Assembly (NCBI GenBank): GCA_900556845.1
Contig: USQO01000047.1
Span: forward strand, 1-16,178
Length of the DNA stretch: 16,178 nt
Reading direction: 5' to 3'
Source: an uncultured Bacteroides sp.
Lineage (GTDB): Bacteria > Bacteroidota > Bacteroidia > Bacteroidales > Bacteroidaceae
The notes under the pieces were generated by a model, which saw nothing but the letters and a program-made list of their open reading frames with translations, had not been told where the DNA came from and searched no databases. Shown here in pieces: positions 7,214 through 14,537 of the stretch; the stretch's first letter is position 1, and each line of letters starts with the position of its first letter. Both the position numbers and the translations under genes were made by a program.

Positions 7214-8739
7214 AATGGGTCAGTTATACAAGGTCGATTTCCAGCAGGATCGGAGAAGAAAATCCATCCAATACGATTGCAGAACAGAATGAGCGCATTG
7301 CACGTTATCTAAAAAAGCGCGGGTGCAGCATATCCGAAAAGTATAGTGACCGCAAGAGAACAGCAGAAGCCACAGAGGGCTTTGACAAATTGGTACAGGA
7401 TGGGATGGCTCGGAAATTTGATGCAGTTGTTGTGGATTCTATCTTCCGCTGCGGAAGAACCCTTCCGTTTGCCATTGAAGCACTGCAGAGGACGTTTTAT
7501 CCGCTTGGTATCCAATTTGCAGTTGTGGAAGATGACTTTTGCAGCGCAGATAAAACTGCCGAAGAAGTTGCAGAGTATTTCAATGGAAAGACCATTGATA
7601 AGATTCGTTCGGAATTTATTACCAATCGCCAGAATCACTTTGAAGAAGGTACATTGACACATCGACAGGCTAAATATGGTTATGCGCTGTCAGAAGATCG
7701 CAGAAACCTTGTTCTTGATCCTGAGAGCGCACAGGTTGTAAAGCTGATTTTTCAGATGTATCTGGAAGATATGAAAATCCCGGAAATCGCAAGAGCATTG
7801 GATGCACAGGGCGTTCCATCTCCACAAATCCAGATGGCAAAGAAAAAAAGGTCAAGAACAAAAATCAAGTGGCCAGATTCAACCATTCGCTCGATTTTGA
7901 AAAATCCTCTCTATATCGGAAAATGTACGCTGACACTGGCAAAGGCAAAGCGAGAATTGGAGGTTCCGGCGATTGTTTCAAAGACGGAATTTCAGAAAGC
8001 CCAGAAAAAGTTGGAATCTACGAGGTTGCCTTCGAGAAAAAAGGCCCGAAAAAAACCAAATCTGCTCTTCAAAAAAATCTATGACAAAGAAAGCGGAAAA
8101 GGTCTGCTGTGCAGAACATCAGAAGATGAAAGCCGGCAAGTCTATTCGTTTGACAAGGGGTATAGATGCTTTTCTGGAAAAGCCCCTTTCATCGAAAGTG
8201 AGAAAATCTTTCGAGAAATTCTTTCAGCTTTGGAAAAAGAAAAAATGCAAGCTGCGCATATTGATAGGGTGCTGGACTTGAATCCTGAGAAAGTCAAGCA
8301 GTGCATGGATGCTGGACTGTTGCAGTACAGAAAAAAAGCAAATGAGATCGTTGCGCGCTTGATGGTCAAGGACGATGAACGAACAGCGGTTTATCGGGAT
8401 TACGAGCAGGGATCAATTTCGCTAGAACAGGTAGAGGAGTATGAACATCAGTATCAGGTGGCAATCCAGAAGCAGGAAGCGGCTTTTAAAAAAGTAATGC
8501 TGGCTGTTAATGATATAGAAAAAGCATTTAGCCATGGGAACCCCTGGTTGATGAAGTTCCGAGCGATTTCAATTCCTGAAAAATTGGAGCGCACACATCT
8601 TAAAGAATGGCTTGACCATATATGGATCGTAGATTTTGAACAGGTAGAAGTGATCCTACAAGAAAGTGAGTGGAAAGGATTCTTCCCGGAAGAATGGCTG
8701 AACAACGGAGAGGAAGATTGTAATGGCAAGAAAGAGTAG
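7210..8739 (+). CDS. Divergent serine recombinase paralogue, probably catalytically inactive
   Basis: A 509-aa protein with the same overall plan as its neighbours. The resolvase-like domain spans about 1-150, the recombinase domain about 155-265 (KYGYALSEDRRNLVLDPESAQVV, then SILKNPLYIG), and a helical C-terminus follows. Key residues are changed. The YxRxS motif reads YTRSI, so Ile10 sits where Ser is required (Ser9 and Ser11 flank it). The ERPDF block is replaced by ATEGF, losing its arginine. FRCGR (79-83) keeps the two arginines of the SRFGR block. The zinc ribbon is lost: only LLCRTSEDES and YRCF remain, without the CxxC pair. The ATG overlaps the upstream TGA, and GAGGT lies 9 nt upstream. 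Its full length and strong coupling argue against a decaying pseudogene; a structural or regulatory partner of the active copies is inferred. Confidence 0.8.
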   Translation: MKWVSYTRSISSRIGEENPSNTIAEQNERIARYLKKRGCSISEKYSDRKRTAEATEGFDKLVQDGMARKFDAVVVDSIFRCGRTLPFAIEALQRTFYPLGIQFAVVEDDFCSADKTAEEVAEYFNGKTIDKIRSEFITNRQNHFEEGTLTHRQAKYGYALSEDRRNLVLDPESAQVVKLIFQMYLEDMKIPEIARALDAQGVPSPQIQMAKKKRSRTKIKWPDSTIRSILKNPLYIGKCTLTLAKAKRELEVPAIVSKTEFQKAQKKLESTRLPSRKKARKKPNLLFKKIYDKESGKGLLCRTSEDESRQVYSFDKGYRCFSGKAPFIESEKIFREILSALEKEKMQAAHIDRVLDLNPEKVKQCMDAGLLQYRKKANEIVARLMVKDDERTAVYRDYEQGSISLEQVEEYEHQYQVAIQKQEAAFKKVMLAVNDIEKAFSHGNPWLMKFRAISIPEKLERTHLKEWLDHIWIVDFEQVEVILQESEWKGFFPEEWLNNGEEDCNGKKE

Positions 8740-10414
8740 AAAGAATATGATGCCACAGGCTGCTGTGCAGGAGGCCGTACAGCAAAACGAAAAAGAACTT
8801 CTGCGCACGGCAGCGTATGCGCGGCTGTCGGTTGAGAACGGCGGGCATGAAACAGAAGATTCCCTGCACACACAGATTTTGCAAATTCATAATTATATCA
8901 GGGAAAACCCGGAACTGACGCTGACCGATACCTATGCAGACAACGGTTTTACGGGAACACGTTTTGACCGACCAGAATTTGAGCGTATGATGCAGGATGT
9001 ACGGACAGGCAAAATTCAGTGCATCGTAGTGAAGGACTTATCTCGATTTGGTCGTGACTATATCGAAACGGGAAGCTATCTGGAAACTATTTTCCCGATG
9101 CTCCATGTTCGCTTTATCGCCATCAACGATGATTTTGACAACATCCGGCAGTCAGATGTGGATAGTCTTGCGGTTCCCATCAAGAACATGGTAAACAGCT
9201 TGTACGCGAAGGACATTTCAAAGAAAATCAGCCTTAGTTACCAGATGCGCCGCGAAAAGGGAATCCCTACATCGTGGTGTACACCGTATGGCTATCAGTT
9301 GAACCAACAGGGAAATAAGTTTGAAGCGACTGAGGATGCGAAGTGGGTCAAACTGATCTATCAATGGTATCTTGCAGGAGTAAGCACAAACGAAATTGCC
9401 CGCAGGTTGGAATTTTTAGAAGTAGCAAGGCCGAACGAACGGCTGAATCGCAAATTACATGAGGGAGACGACCCTACCTATAATAAATGGCACCCCAGTA
9501 CGGTTCTTCGTATTTTAAACAGTAGTGCCTATATTGGAGAACTGGTATCGGGAAAAACGCAAACTGCATCATACAAAGGGATTGGCCTCCATCCTGTGGA
9601 AAAGAAGGAATGGCATATTGTTGAAAACGCTCATGAAGCAATCATTCTGAAATCGGATTTTGAAAAAGTGCAGGCACGGCGGGAGCAGAATAAGGAAAAA
9701 CGGGAAAGGGCGATGGCTCGTTCCAAGGCAACCAGAGAAAAGTGTTATAACCATCTCTCAGGAATGGTTTACTGTGGCTGCTGCAGACGCAACATGACGT
9801 TTGAACGGCGAGTGCATGGCACGGTGAAAGAAACGCACTATGGAGTGTTCATTTGCAAAAGAAAGAAGAACACGACTCCCTGTGCCTATCATGCGGTGCC
9901 GGAGAAAATGCTGATGATGGTGGCGATGGATCAGATTCATCATCTGGTGTCTACCATGTGTGAAGAAGAAAAGCTGGTAAAAGACATGATGCGCGGCAGC
10001 AATCTGGATTCAGCCCGTTCCATCAAGATGAAAGAAAACTCTATCCTGTTTCGGATTCAGGAAGCTGAAGAACGGCGGTTGCGCTTATATGAGGACTATA
10101 AAGCTGAAATTCTGGACGAAGATGAATATAGTCAGCTAAAGGAACACTACATAGCAGAAAAGCAGCGGTTGGAACATGAACTGCAAAAGCAGCGTCAGCG
10201 CGCATTGGAGCTGGAAAAGAGAATCAAAATCTGCGATGCGCAGATGGAGCGGATGCGCGGGATTCTGAATCAAAATGAATTTGATGAAGAACTGGTGCAT
10301 GAACTTATCAAGAGAATCTATGTAGGAATGGACAATTCTGTGGAGGTCGAATTTAAGTGTAGCGACCCATATCAGGAAGTGCTTGCAATCATGCCGGAGG
10401 TTCAGAATGAATGA
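8723..10414 (+). CDS. Large serine recombinase, copy 3
   Basis: A 563-aa serine recombinase with a 28-residue basic N-terminal extension (MARKSRKNMM) before the catalytic domain. YARLS gives the nucleophile Ser36; NGFTGTRFDRPEF (74-86) carries the conserved arginine, and KDLSRFGRDYIETG (104-117) matches the active-site helix. The recombinase domain runs about 185-320 (TPYGYQL, WHPSTVLRILNSSAYIG). The zinc ribbon has Cys351, Cys354, Cys378 and Cys387, and a charged coiled coil follows (about 430-530). It starts 17 bases inside the upstream gene; GGAGAGG lies about 9 nt upstream of the ATG. It is expected to be active; whether it works alone or as a partner of the other copies cannot be told from sequence. 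Confidence 0.92.
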   Translation: MARKSRKNMMPQAAVQEAVQQNEKELLRTAAYARLSVENGGHETEDSLHTQILQIHNYIRENPELTLTDTYADNGFTGTRFDRPEFERMMQDVRTGKIQCIVVKDLSRFGRDYIETGSYLETIFPMLHVRFIAINDDFDNIRQSDVDSLAVPIKNMVNSLYAKDISKKISLSYQMRREKGIPTSWCTPYGYQLNQQGNKFEATEDAKWVKLIYQWYLAGVSTNEIARRLEFLEVARPNERLNRKLHEGDDPTYNKWHPSTVLRILNSSAYIGELVSGKTQTASYKGIGLHPVEKKEWHIVENAHEAIILKSDFEKVQARREQNKEKRERAMARSKATREKCYNHLSGMVYCGCCRRNMTFERRVHGTVKETHYGVFICKRKKNTTPCAYHAVPEKMLMMVAMDQIHHLVSTMCEEEKLVKDMMRGSNLDSARSIKMKENSILFRIQEAEERRLRLYEDYKAEILDEDEYSQLKEHYIAEKQRLEHELQKQRQRALELEKRIKICDAQMERMRGILNQNEFDEELVHELIKRIYVGMDNSVEVEFKCSDPYQEVLAIMPEVQNE

Positions 10415-12002
10415 TAAAATTGCAATCTATCTCCGCTTATCATTGGCAGACGGAGATTTGAAAAAGAGCAGCAAGGATGAAAGTAACAGCATTGAGAACC
10501 AACGGATGCTGCTCCACGATTACATTGGGAAGCAGGAAGATTTATTTGGCGAGATTGTAGAATATGTAGATGATGGCTATACTGGAACAAATTTTAATCG
10601 TCCGGCTTTTCAGAAAATGATTGTGGATTTGAAGCAGGGCGATATAAAAGTCATCGTGGTAAAGGATTTATCCCGCCTTGGTCGTGACTATATCGGTGTT
10701 GGCGATTACATTGAACAGATTTTTCCGTTGATGGGAGTTCGGTTTATTGCTGTGAATAATTCCTTTGACAGCATGAAACTGAACAACGGAACACCGGGAA
10801 TCGAAGTGGCGGTCAGCAATCTGGTGAATAATATGTATAGCCGGGATATTGCAAAAAAGATTCGGGCTGCTCTGGAAACGAACTGGAAGAACGGGAAAGC
10901 CACCTGCACGAATGTTCCTTTTGGATATGTGTGGAACAAGAAAGGTGGGCAGCGGTGGGAGATTGACCCGGAGGCAGCACCCTGCGTGAAAAAAGTATTT
11001 GAATTAGCATTGTCCGGCCGCAATACAACGCAGATCGCCTACGGCATGAACGAATTAAATCTTCCTACGCCGGGATTGTATGCGAAACGAAAGAATCTGC
11101 TGATGGGCAGCAATCCTATTATTGCCCCGGATAGTGAAATGTTATGGAACGCAGCGATCGTGTGGAGAATCCTTAGACGGTATGAATACACTGGTGCGCT
11201 GGTTATGGGGAGAAGAAAGAAAATTGATGTGAATACTACCTCTGTTCGGACGCTCCCGGAGGATAAGTGGATCATCGCAGAAAACGCTCATGCGGCCATC
11301 GTGACAAAAGATGAATACTATCAGGCACAGAAAGCGATCCGTAACGTAACTCCAATTCAATATAAGGTGGGCGATGATTTTGCGTTAAAAGGAAAAATCT
11401 GCTGCGGAAACTGTAATCGGCAGCTTCGCCACGAAAGGCAATATGGGGAAATGGTTTTCTATTGCGGCTATAAACGGTCAGCCGGAAAGTTCTCTAAATG
11501 CTACGGCGGCTATTACAGAGAACATTCGGTGAACGCAAAAGTGGCTCGTGCGATAAAAACAGTATTCTATGCGCTGGATGTGGTAAATCAGGGGATGCAG
11601 GAAAAGCAGTCTGTCACGGTGCGCTGCATGGGCATTGAGGACTTGGAAAAGCAAGTAGAAGCCATTCGGGTAGAACAAATCAAACTATATGAATCGTATG
11701 CGGACGGTGTGCTGCGGCGAGATGCGTACATAGAAAAGAAAAAGATCCTTTCGGAAAAACTTGTCGCATTGCAGGATAGCATACGGACAGAAAAGGAAGA
11801 ACAGGAGTGTGCTGATGAACTGGATGAAGAAATCCGCGCTCTGACAAAGCAGGCCAGCGAGAAAACGTACATCGGCGGGCTGACAAAAGAATGTGTGGAT
11901 GCTTTTGTGAGCATGGTTTATCTGTATGACGATCAAACGATGAAAATAGAGTTCAACTGTGAGGATGTGATTCGGAGAGCGTTGGAAAAGTATGGCACAT
12001 AA
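10407..12002 (+). CDS. Large serine recombinase, copy 4
   Basis: A 531-aa serine recombinase. The start is ATG at 10407, with GGAGG 6 nt upstream (10396-10400); an in-frame TTG at 10383 has no such signal. The catalytic domain has YLRLS (Ser12), DDGYTGTNFNRPAF (55-68, Arg65) and KDLSRLGRDYIGVG (86-99). The recombinase domain follows (about 168-305, VPFGYVW, IVWRILRRYEYTGAL). The zinc ribbon has Cys333, Cys336, Cys353 and Cys365, and the coiled coil is about 405-490. N-terminal spacing and motifs are closest to copy 1 (RLS..DGD...ESNSI.NQR..L.DY.GK), suggesting those two are nearer paralogues. It overlaps copy 3 by 8 bases and is the last gene of the operon; a hairpin follows 32 bp later. Confidence 0.92.
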   Translation: MNDKIAIYLRLSLADGDLKKSSKDESNSIENQRMLLHDYIGKQEDLFGEIVEYVDDGYTGTNFNRPAFQKMIVDLKQGDIKVIVVKDLSRLGRDYIGVGDYIEQIFPLMGVRFIAVNNSFDSMKLNNGTPGIEVAVSNLVNNMYSRDIAKKIRAALETNWKNGKATCTNVPFGYVWNKKGGQRWEIDPEAAPCVKKVFELALSGRNTTQIAYGMNELNLPTPGLYAKRKNLLMGSNPIIAPDSEMLWNAAIVWRILRRYEYTGALVMGRRKKIDVNTTSVRTLPEDKWIIAENAHAAIVTKDEYYQAQKAIRNVTPIQYKVGDDFALKGKICCGNCNRQLRHERQYGEMVFYCGYKRSAGKFSKCYGGYYREHSVNAKVARAIKTVFYALDVVNQGMQEKQSVTVRCMGIEDLEKQVEAIRVEQIKLYESYADGVLRRDAYIEKKKILSEKLVALQDSIRTEKEEQECADELDEEIRALTKQASEKTYIGGLTKECVDAFVSMVYLYDDQTMKIEFNCEDVIRRALEKYGT

Positions 12003-12034
12003 TTGGATGGAAGAAGTGGTATAAGAAAAAGAAT

Positions 12035-12081
12035 ACCCGTCTGGGTGAGAGAATTCAGAAAATCTTCTCGACCAGGCGGGT
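12035..12081. terminator. Stem-loop between convergent recombinase and flavodoxin genes
   Basis: ACCCGTCTGG (12035-12044) pairs with CCAGGCGGGT (12072-12081), 10 bp with one wobble, around a loop that can pair further. On the plus strand it is followed only by GTTTCATT. On the minus strand it runs into a T-rich tract (complement of AAGAAAAAGAAT, 12023-12034). It is thus a better terminator for the flavodoxin gene, and a moderate one for the recombinase operon. Confidence 0.6.
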
Positions 12082-12106
12082 GTTTCATTCCGCAGGAATG
12101 TGTCTA

Positions 12107-12586
12107 TTAGAGGCTGAGGGTTTCTACCCATGCAGACAAGTCGGCTTTGCTGGAATAGGAATTGAATACCTTACCATGCAGGAGCTTGGAACCAGGGCAG
12201 CTAGGAGCAAGCTTTTCATTGGTCTTGCCCATGTCGCTGCCGCCAGATGTGGCAAAGGGGATGATTGTTTTACCCTTCAAATCATAGCTTTCCAGAAATG
12301 TATTGATGATCGTCGGAGCAATATACCACCAGATAGGGAATCCGACAAAGATGGTGTCATATTCGTCCATGTTATCACGCTTGGCAGCGATAGCAGGGCG
12401 GGAATCGGGACTGCTCATTTCAATAGTGCTACGGGATTTCTTATCCATCCAGTTCAGATCGGCTTTTGTGTAAGGGACTTCGGGACGGATTTCAAAAATG
12501 TCTGCACCGATGGCATCTGCTAAATCTTCGGCAACTTTTGCGGTAATGCCGCTGGCAGAAAAATAGGCAACAAGCTTTTTGCTCAT
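12107..12586 (-). CDS. Flavodoxin (Flavodoxin_4-like)
   Basis: A 159-aa FMN-binding electron carrier, of usual length for the family. The start is ATG at 12586: GGGAG lies 9 nt upstream, and MSKKLVAYFSASGITAKVAE is the canonical beta-1 strand plus phosphate-binding loop (residues 8-16). Further marks are a central YDTIFVGFPIWWYIAPTII block (the GFPIWW motif near the isoalloxazine ring) and KTIIPFATSGGSDMGK. The frame extends upstream to 12667, but that part runs into the promoter and is not coding. It is a monocistronic gene with its own promoter, transcribed toward the recombinases. Its role in the element is unclear: an NAD(P)H-linked reductant or stress cargo is possible. It is probably cargo, since the element's right junction appears to lie about 3.5 kb further on. 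Confidence 0.85.
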   Translation of the reverse strand: MSKKLVAYFSASGITAKVAEDLADAIGADIFEIRPEVPYTKADLNWMDKKSRSTIEMSSPDSRPAIAAKRDNMDEYDTIFVGFPIWWYIAPTIINTFLESYDLKGKTIIPFATSGGSDMGKTNEKLAPSCPGSKLLHGKVFNSYSSKADLSAWVETLSL

Positions 12587-12620
12587 AACAATGCACTCCC
12601 TCAATATTTGATTTGATAAT

Positions 12621-12649
12621 AGTATAGCACGGTAAGGGAGGGGTATCAA
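12621..12649 (-). promoter_or_regulatory. Promoter of the flavodoxin gene
   Basis: Reading the minus strand, TTGATA (12649-12644), a 17-bp spacer, and TATACT (12626-12621). Both boxes match sigma-A consensus at 5/6 or better and sit 35 bp before the flavodoxin start codon. Confidence 0.7.
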
Positions 12650-12711
12650 GAAGTGAAATGAAAGCAAAATTGTTTGGAAAATATTGGTGTTTCAATAGCT
12701 GGATTTGGATA

Positions 12712-12755
12712 ATTATAACTTTTATATTGTATCTTAACTTAAAATGAGTTATAAT
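12712..12755 (+). promoter_or_regulatory. Promoter with operator-like dyad for the HTH/nucleotidyltransferase operon
   Basis: TTGTAT (12727-12732), a 17-bp spacer, and a perfect TATAAT (12750-12755) form the promoter. ATTATAACT (12712-12720) and AGTTATAAT (12747-12755) are a perfect 9-bp inverted repeat, one half covering the -10 box and the other just upstream of the -35. AbiEi-type antitoxins are known to bind inverted repeats in their own promoter, so autoregulation by the downstream HTH protein is a reasonable inference. Confidence 0.6.
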
Positions 12756-12787
12756 ACAGAAAAAGAGTTGTGAATGGAGGCGATAGA

Positions 12788-13747
12788 GTGGAATACCTTA
12801 AGCGAGTTTTAGGAATTGAAGTGCTATATGAAAATAAAGCTTTAGAGCATTTGCCAAACTTCATCAGTACAAGGTATGATTCACAGAAAGTATCTCTGAG
12901 TGGTCAAAAAGCTGTTTTTTTGTATCCTAAAACCGAATTGGAGCAGGTGGAAACATTAAAAAAGCATCTGGAACGTGTGAAAAAGGTTGCGGATTGTCCG
13001 GTGATTTTAGTATTGGAACAGATCACTGCACGGCAGAAAGAGTATTTGCTTCGAGAGAAAATAGCATTTATTGTGGATGGAAAGCAAATTTATCTGCCCT
13101 TTATGGCAGCATATTTGCAGGAACGCTGTGATGCAGAAAAGAGTGACAGAGAAGAAATCTTGCCATCGGCGCAGATGCTGTTGCTTTACTATATTTATGA
13201 GGGAGCAAAGGAGCTGTCTACAAGTCAAGCTGCAAAAGATTTGGATTTGACACCAACGTCTATTTCCAGAGCTTCTAAACAACTTGAAGGAATGGGATTT
13301 CTGCGATCAAGAAAAAATGGAGTGCAGAAGATACTGCTTTCGGAAAACTCTGCCAAAGAGTTATTTTACAAAGCAGAGAAAGTTCTGCTCAATCCTGTGA
13401 AAAGGACGGTCTATGTTCCATGCGAGGAAGTAAAGAGTGAATTGTTGGAGAGCGGATATTTCGCATTGGCGGAGTATTCGATGCTCAATGCGCCTAGTGT
13501 TCGGTGCTATGCTTCAGAAAAAATATCTCAGTGGAATGACTGTATGACCAAGGATTTACAGGACTCAAATTCACAGGTGGCTGTTGAAATGTGGAGATAT
13601 GACCCACGAAAATTATCGAAGGGAAAAATGGTCGATGGACTTTCTCTGGCATTATCGCTCAGGGAAGATGCAGATGAACGGGTAGAAGAAGCAGTAGAAG
13701 AAATGTTAAATAATCTGTGGAGGAAGATAGATGGTAACAGGGATTGA
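12788..13747 (+). CDS. MarR-like winged-HTH protein, candidate AbiEi-type antitoxin
   Basis: A 319-aa protein. The start is GTG at 12788: GGAGG (12776-12780) is 7 nt upstream, while an in-frame GTG at 12770 lies before that site and is not preferred. Residues 1-115 form an alpha/beta region of unknown kind (AVFLYPKTELEQVETLKK, PVILVLEQ). A winged HTH of MarR type is seen at about 128-185 (AAKDLDLTPTSISRASKQLE as recognition helix, then GFLRSRKNGVQKILL as wing). The C-terminal 120 residues are unassigned. It overlaps the nucleotidyltransferase gene by 17 bases. That order (HTH first, NTase second, coupled) is that of AbiE type IV toxin-antitoxin systems, where the first protein represses the promoter and neutralises the toxin. 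It is longer than typical AbiEi and the match is by plan, not by clear sequence similarity. Confidence 0.65.
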   Translation: MEYLKRVLGIEVLYENKALEHLPNFISTRYDSQKVSLSGQKAVFLYPKTELEQVETLKKHLERVKKVADCPVILVLEQITARQKEYLLREKIAFIVDGKQIYLPFMAAYLQERCDAEKSDREEILPSAQMLLLYYIYEGAKELSTSQAAKDLDLTPTSISRASKQLEGMGFLRSRKNGVQKILLSENSAKELFYKAEKVLLNPVKRTVYVPCEEVKSELLESGYFALAEYSMLNAPSVRCYASEKISQWNDCMTKDLQDSNSQVAVEMWRYDPRKLSKGKMVDGLSLALSLREDADERVEEAVEEMLNNLWRKIDGNRD

Positions 13748-14489
13748 AAGCTTTAAGGAATGGTTCAAGGGTAACGAAAGCCAGTATGCAATTATCGGTG
13801 GAACTGCGTGTGACATCTTGATGACAGAAGAAGGCTTAGACTTCCGTGCAACAAAAGACATTGACCTTGTTCTAATTATTGAAGCCGTGGATGCGGCTTT
13901 TGGAAGAAAATTCTGGGACTATGTAAAACAGGCTGGATACGAACATCGTAATAAAAGCTCTGGTGTGCCGCAGTTTTATCGGTTCAGTCACCCGACTTCA
14001 AACCGTTATCCAGCAATGATCGAACTGTTCACTAGAAAACTGGATGCAATTCAACTTCCAGATGATGCAGTATTGACACCGCTGCCAATGGATGAGGATA
14101 TATCGAGCTTGTCTGCAATCCTTTTGGATGATGATTACTATGAGTTCTTGAAGCAGGGGAAAGTGACTGTTGATGGAGTAACGGTTTTGGACGCTGCATA
14201 TTTGATTCCGTTCAAGGCGAAAGCATGGATGGATTTGACGGATCGCAAAGCAGCCGGAGAACACGTTGATAGTAAAAACATTAAGAAACATAAAAATGAT
14301 GTTTTTCGTTTGACTGAACTGCTTGACCCTACGGTTAAGATTGTCACTCCTAGTGGCGTGTATGAGGATATGCAGAAGTTTGTTGATCGAATGGAAAATG
14401 AAACGGTTGATGTTAAACAGTTGGGGCTTGTGGGACGAACGAAAGAACAGATTCTTCAGGAATTAGTAGAATTATATGCGCTACAATAA
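13731..14489 (+). CDS. AbiEii-like nucleotidyltransferase, candidate toxin
   Basis: A 252-aa member of the DNA-polymerase-beta-type nucleotidyltransferases. Motif I is IIGGTACDIL (21-30, the GG helix-start), motif II TKDIDLVL (41-48) carries Asp43 and Asp45 as metal ligands, and MIELF gives a possible third acid (Glu98). A lysine/aspartate-rich stretch (PFKAKAWMDLTDRK, then KKHKNDVFRL) matches the position of the Lys/Asp block of AbiEii/MenT-type toxins. Such toxins transfer nucleotides to target RNA or protein and stop growth on phage infection. The ATG at 13731 has GGAGG 7 nt upstream and lies 17 bases inside the HTH gene. Some chromosomal NTases of this type have housekeeping or unknown roles, so the toxin role is inferred from gene pairing and location in a mobile element. 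Confidence 0.7.
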   Translation: MVTGIESFKEWFKGNESQYAIIGGTACDILMTEEGLDFRATKDIDLVLIIEAVDAAFGRKFWDYVKQAGYEHRNKSSGVPQFYRFSHPTSNRYPAMIELFTRKLDAIQLPDDAVLTPLPMDEDISSLSAILLDDDYYEFLKQGKVTVDGVTVLDAAYLIPFKAKAWMDLTDRKAAGEHVDSKNIKKHKNDVFRLTELLDPTVKIVTPSGVYEDMQKFVDRMENETVDVKQLGLVGRTKEQILQELVELYALQ

Positions 14490-14537
14490 TTGATGGGTTA
14501 TGGAATGAACCACTAGCTTGTAAGGAAGTGATATAAC

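Noticed and set aside
7210..8739. Calling the second recombinase a pseudogene
   Set aside because: There is no stop or frameshift; it is full length and translationally coupled on both sides.
12086..12100. CATTCC-GCA-GGAATG hairpin as a terminator
   Set aside because: Only 6 bp with a 3-nt loop and no T-run; adjacent to a better stem at 12035-12081.
12770..12787. GTG at 12770 as start of the HTH protein
   Set aside because: The GGAGG at 12776-12780 lies downstream of it and fits the GTG at 12788 (7-nt spacing).
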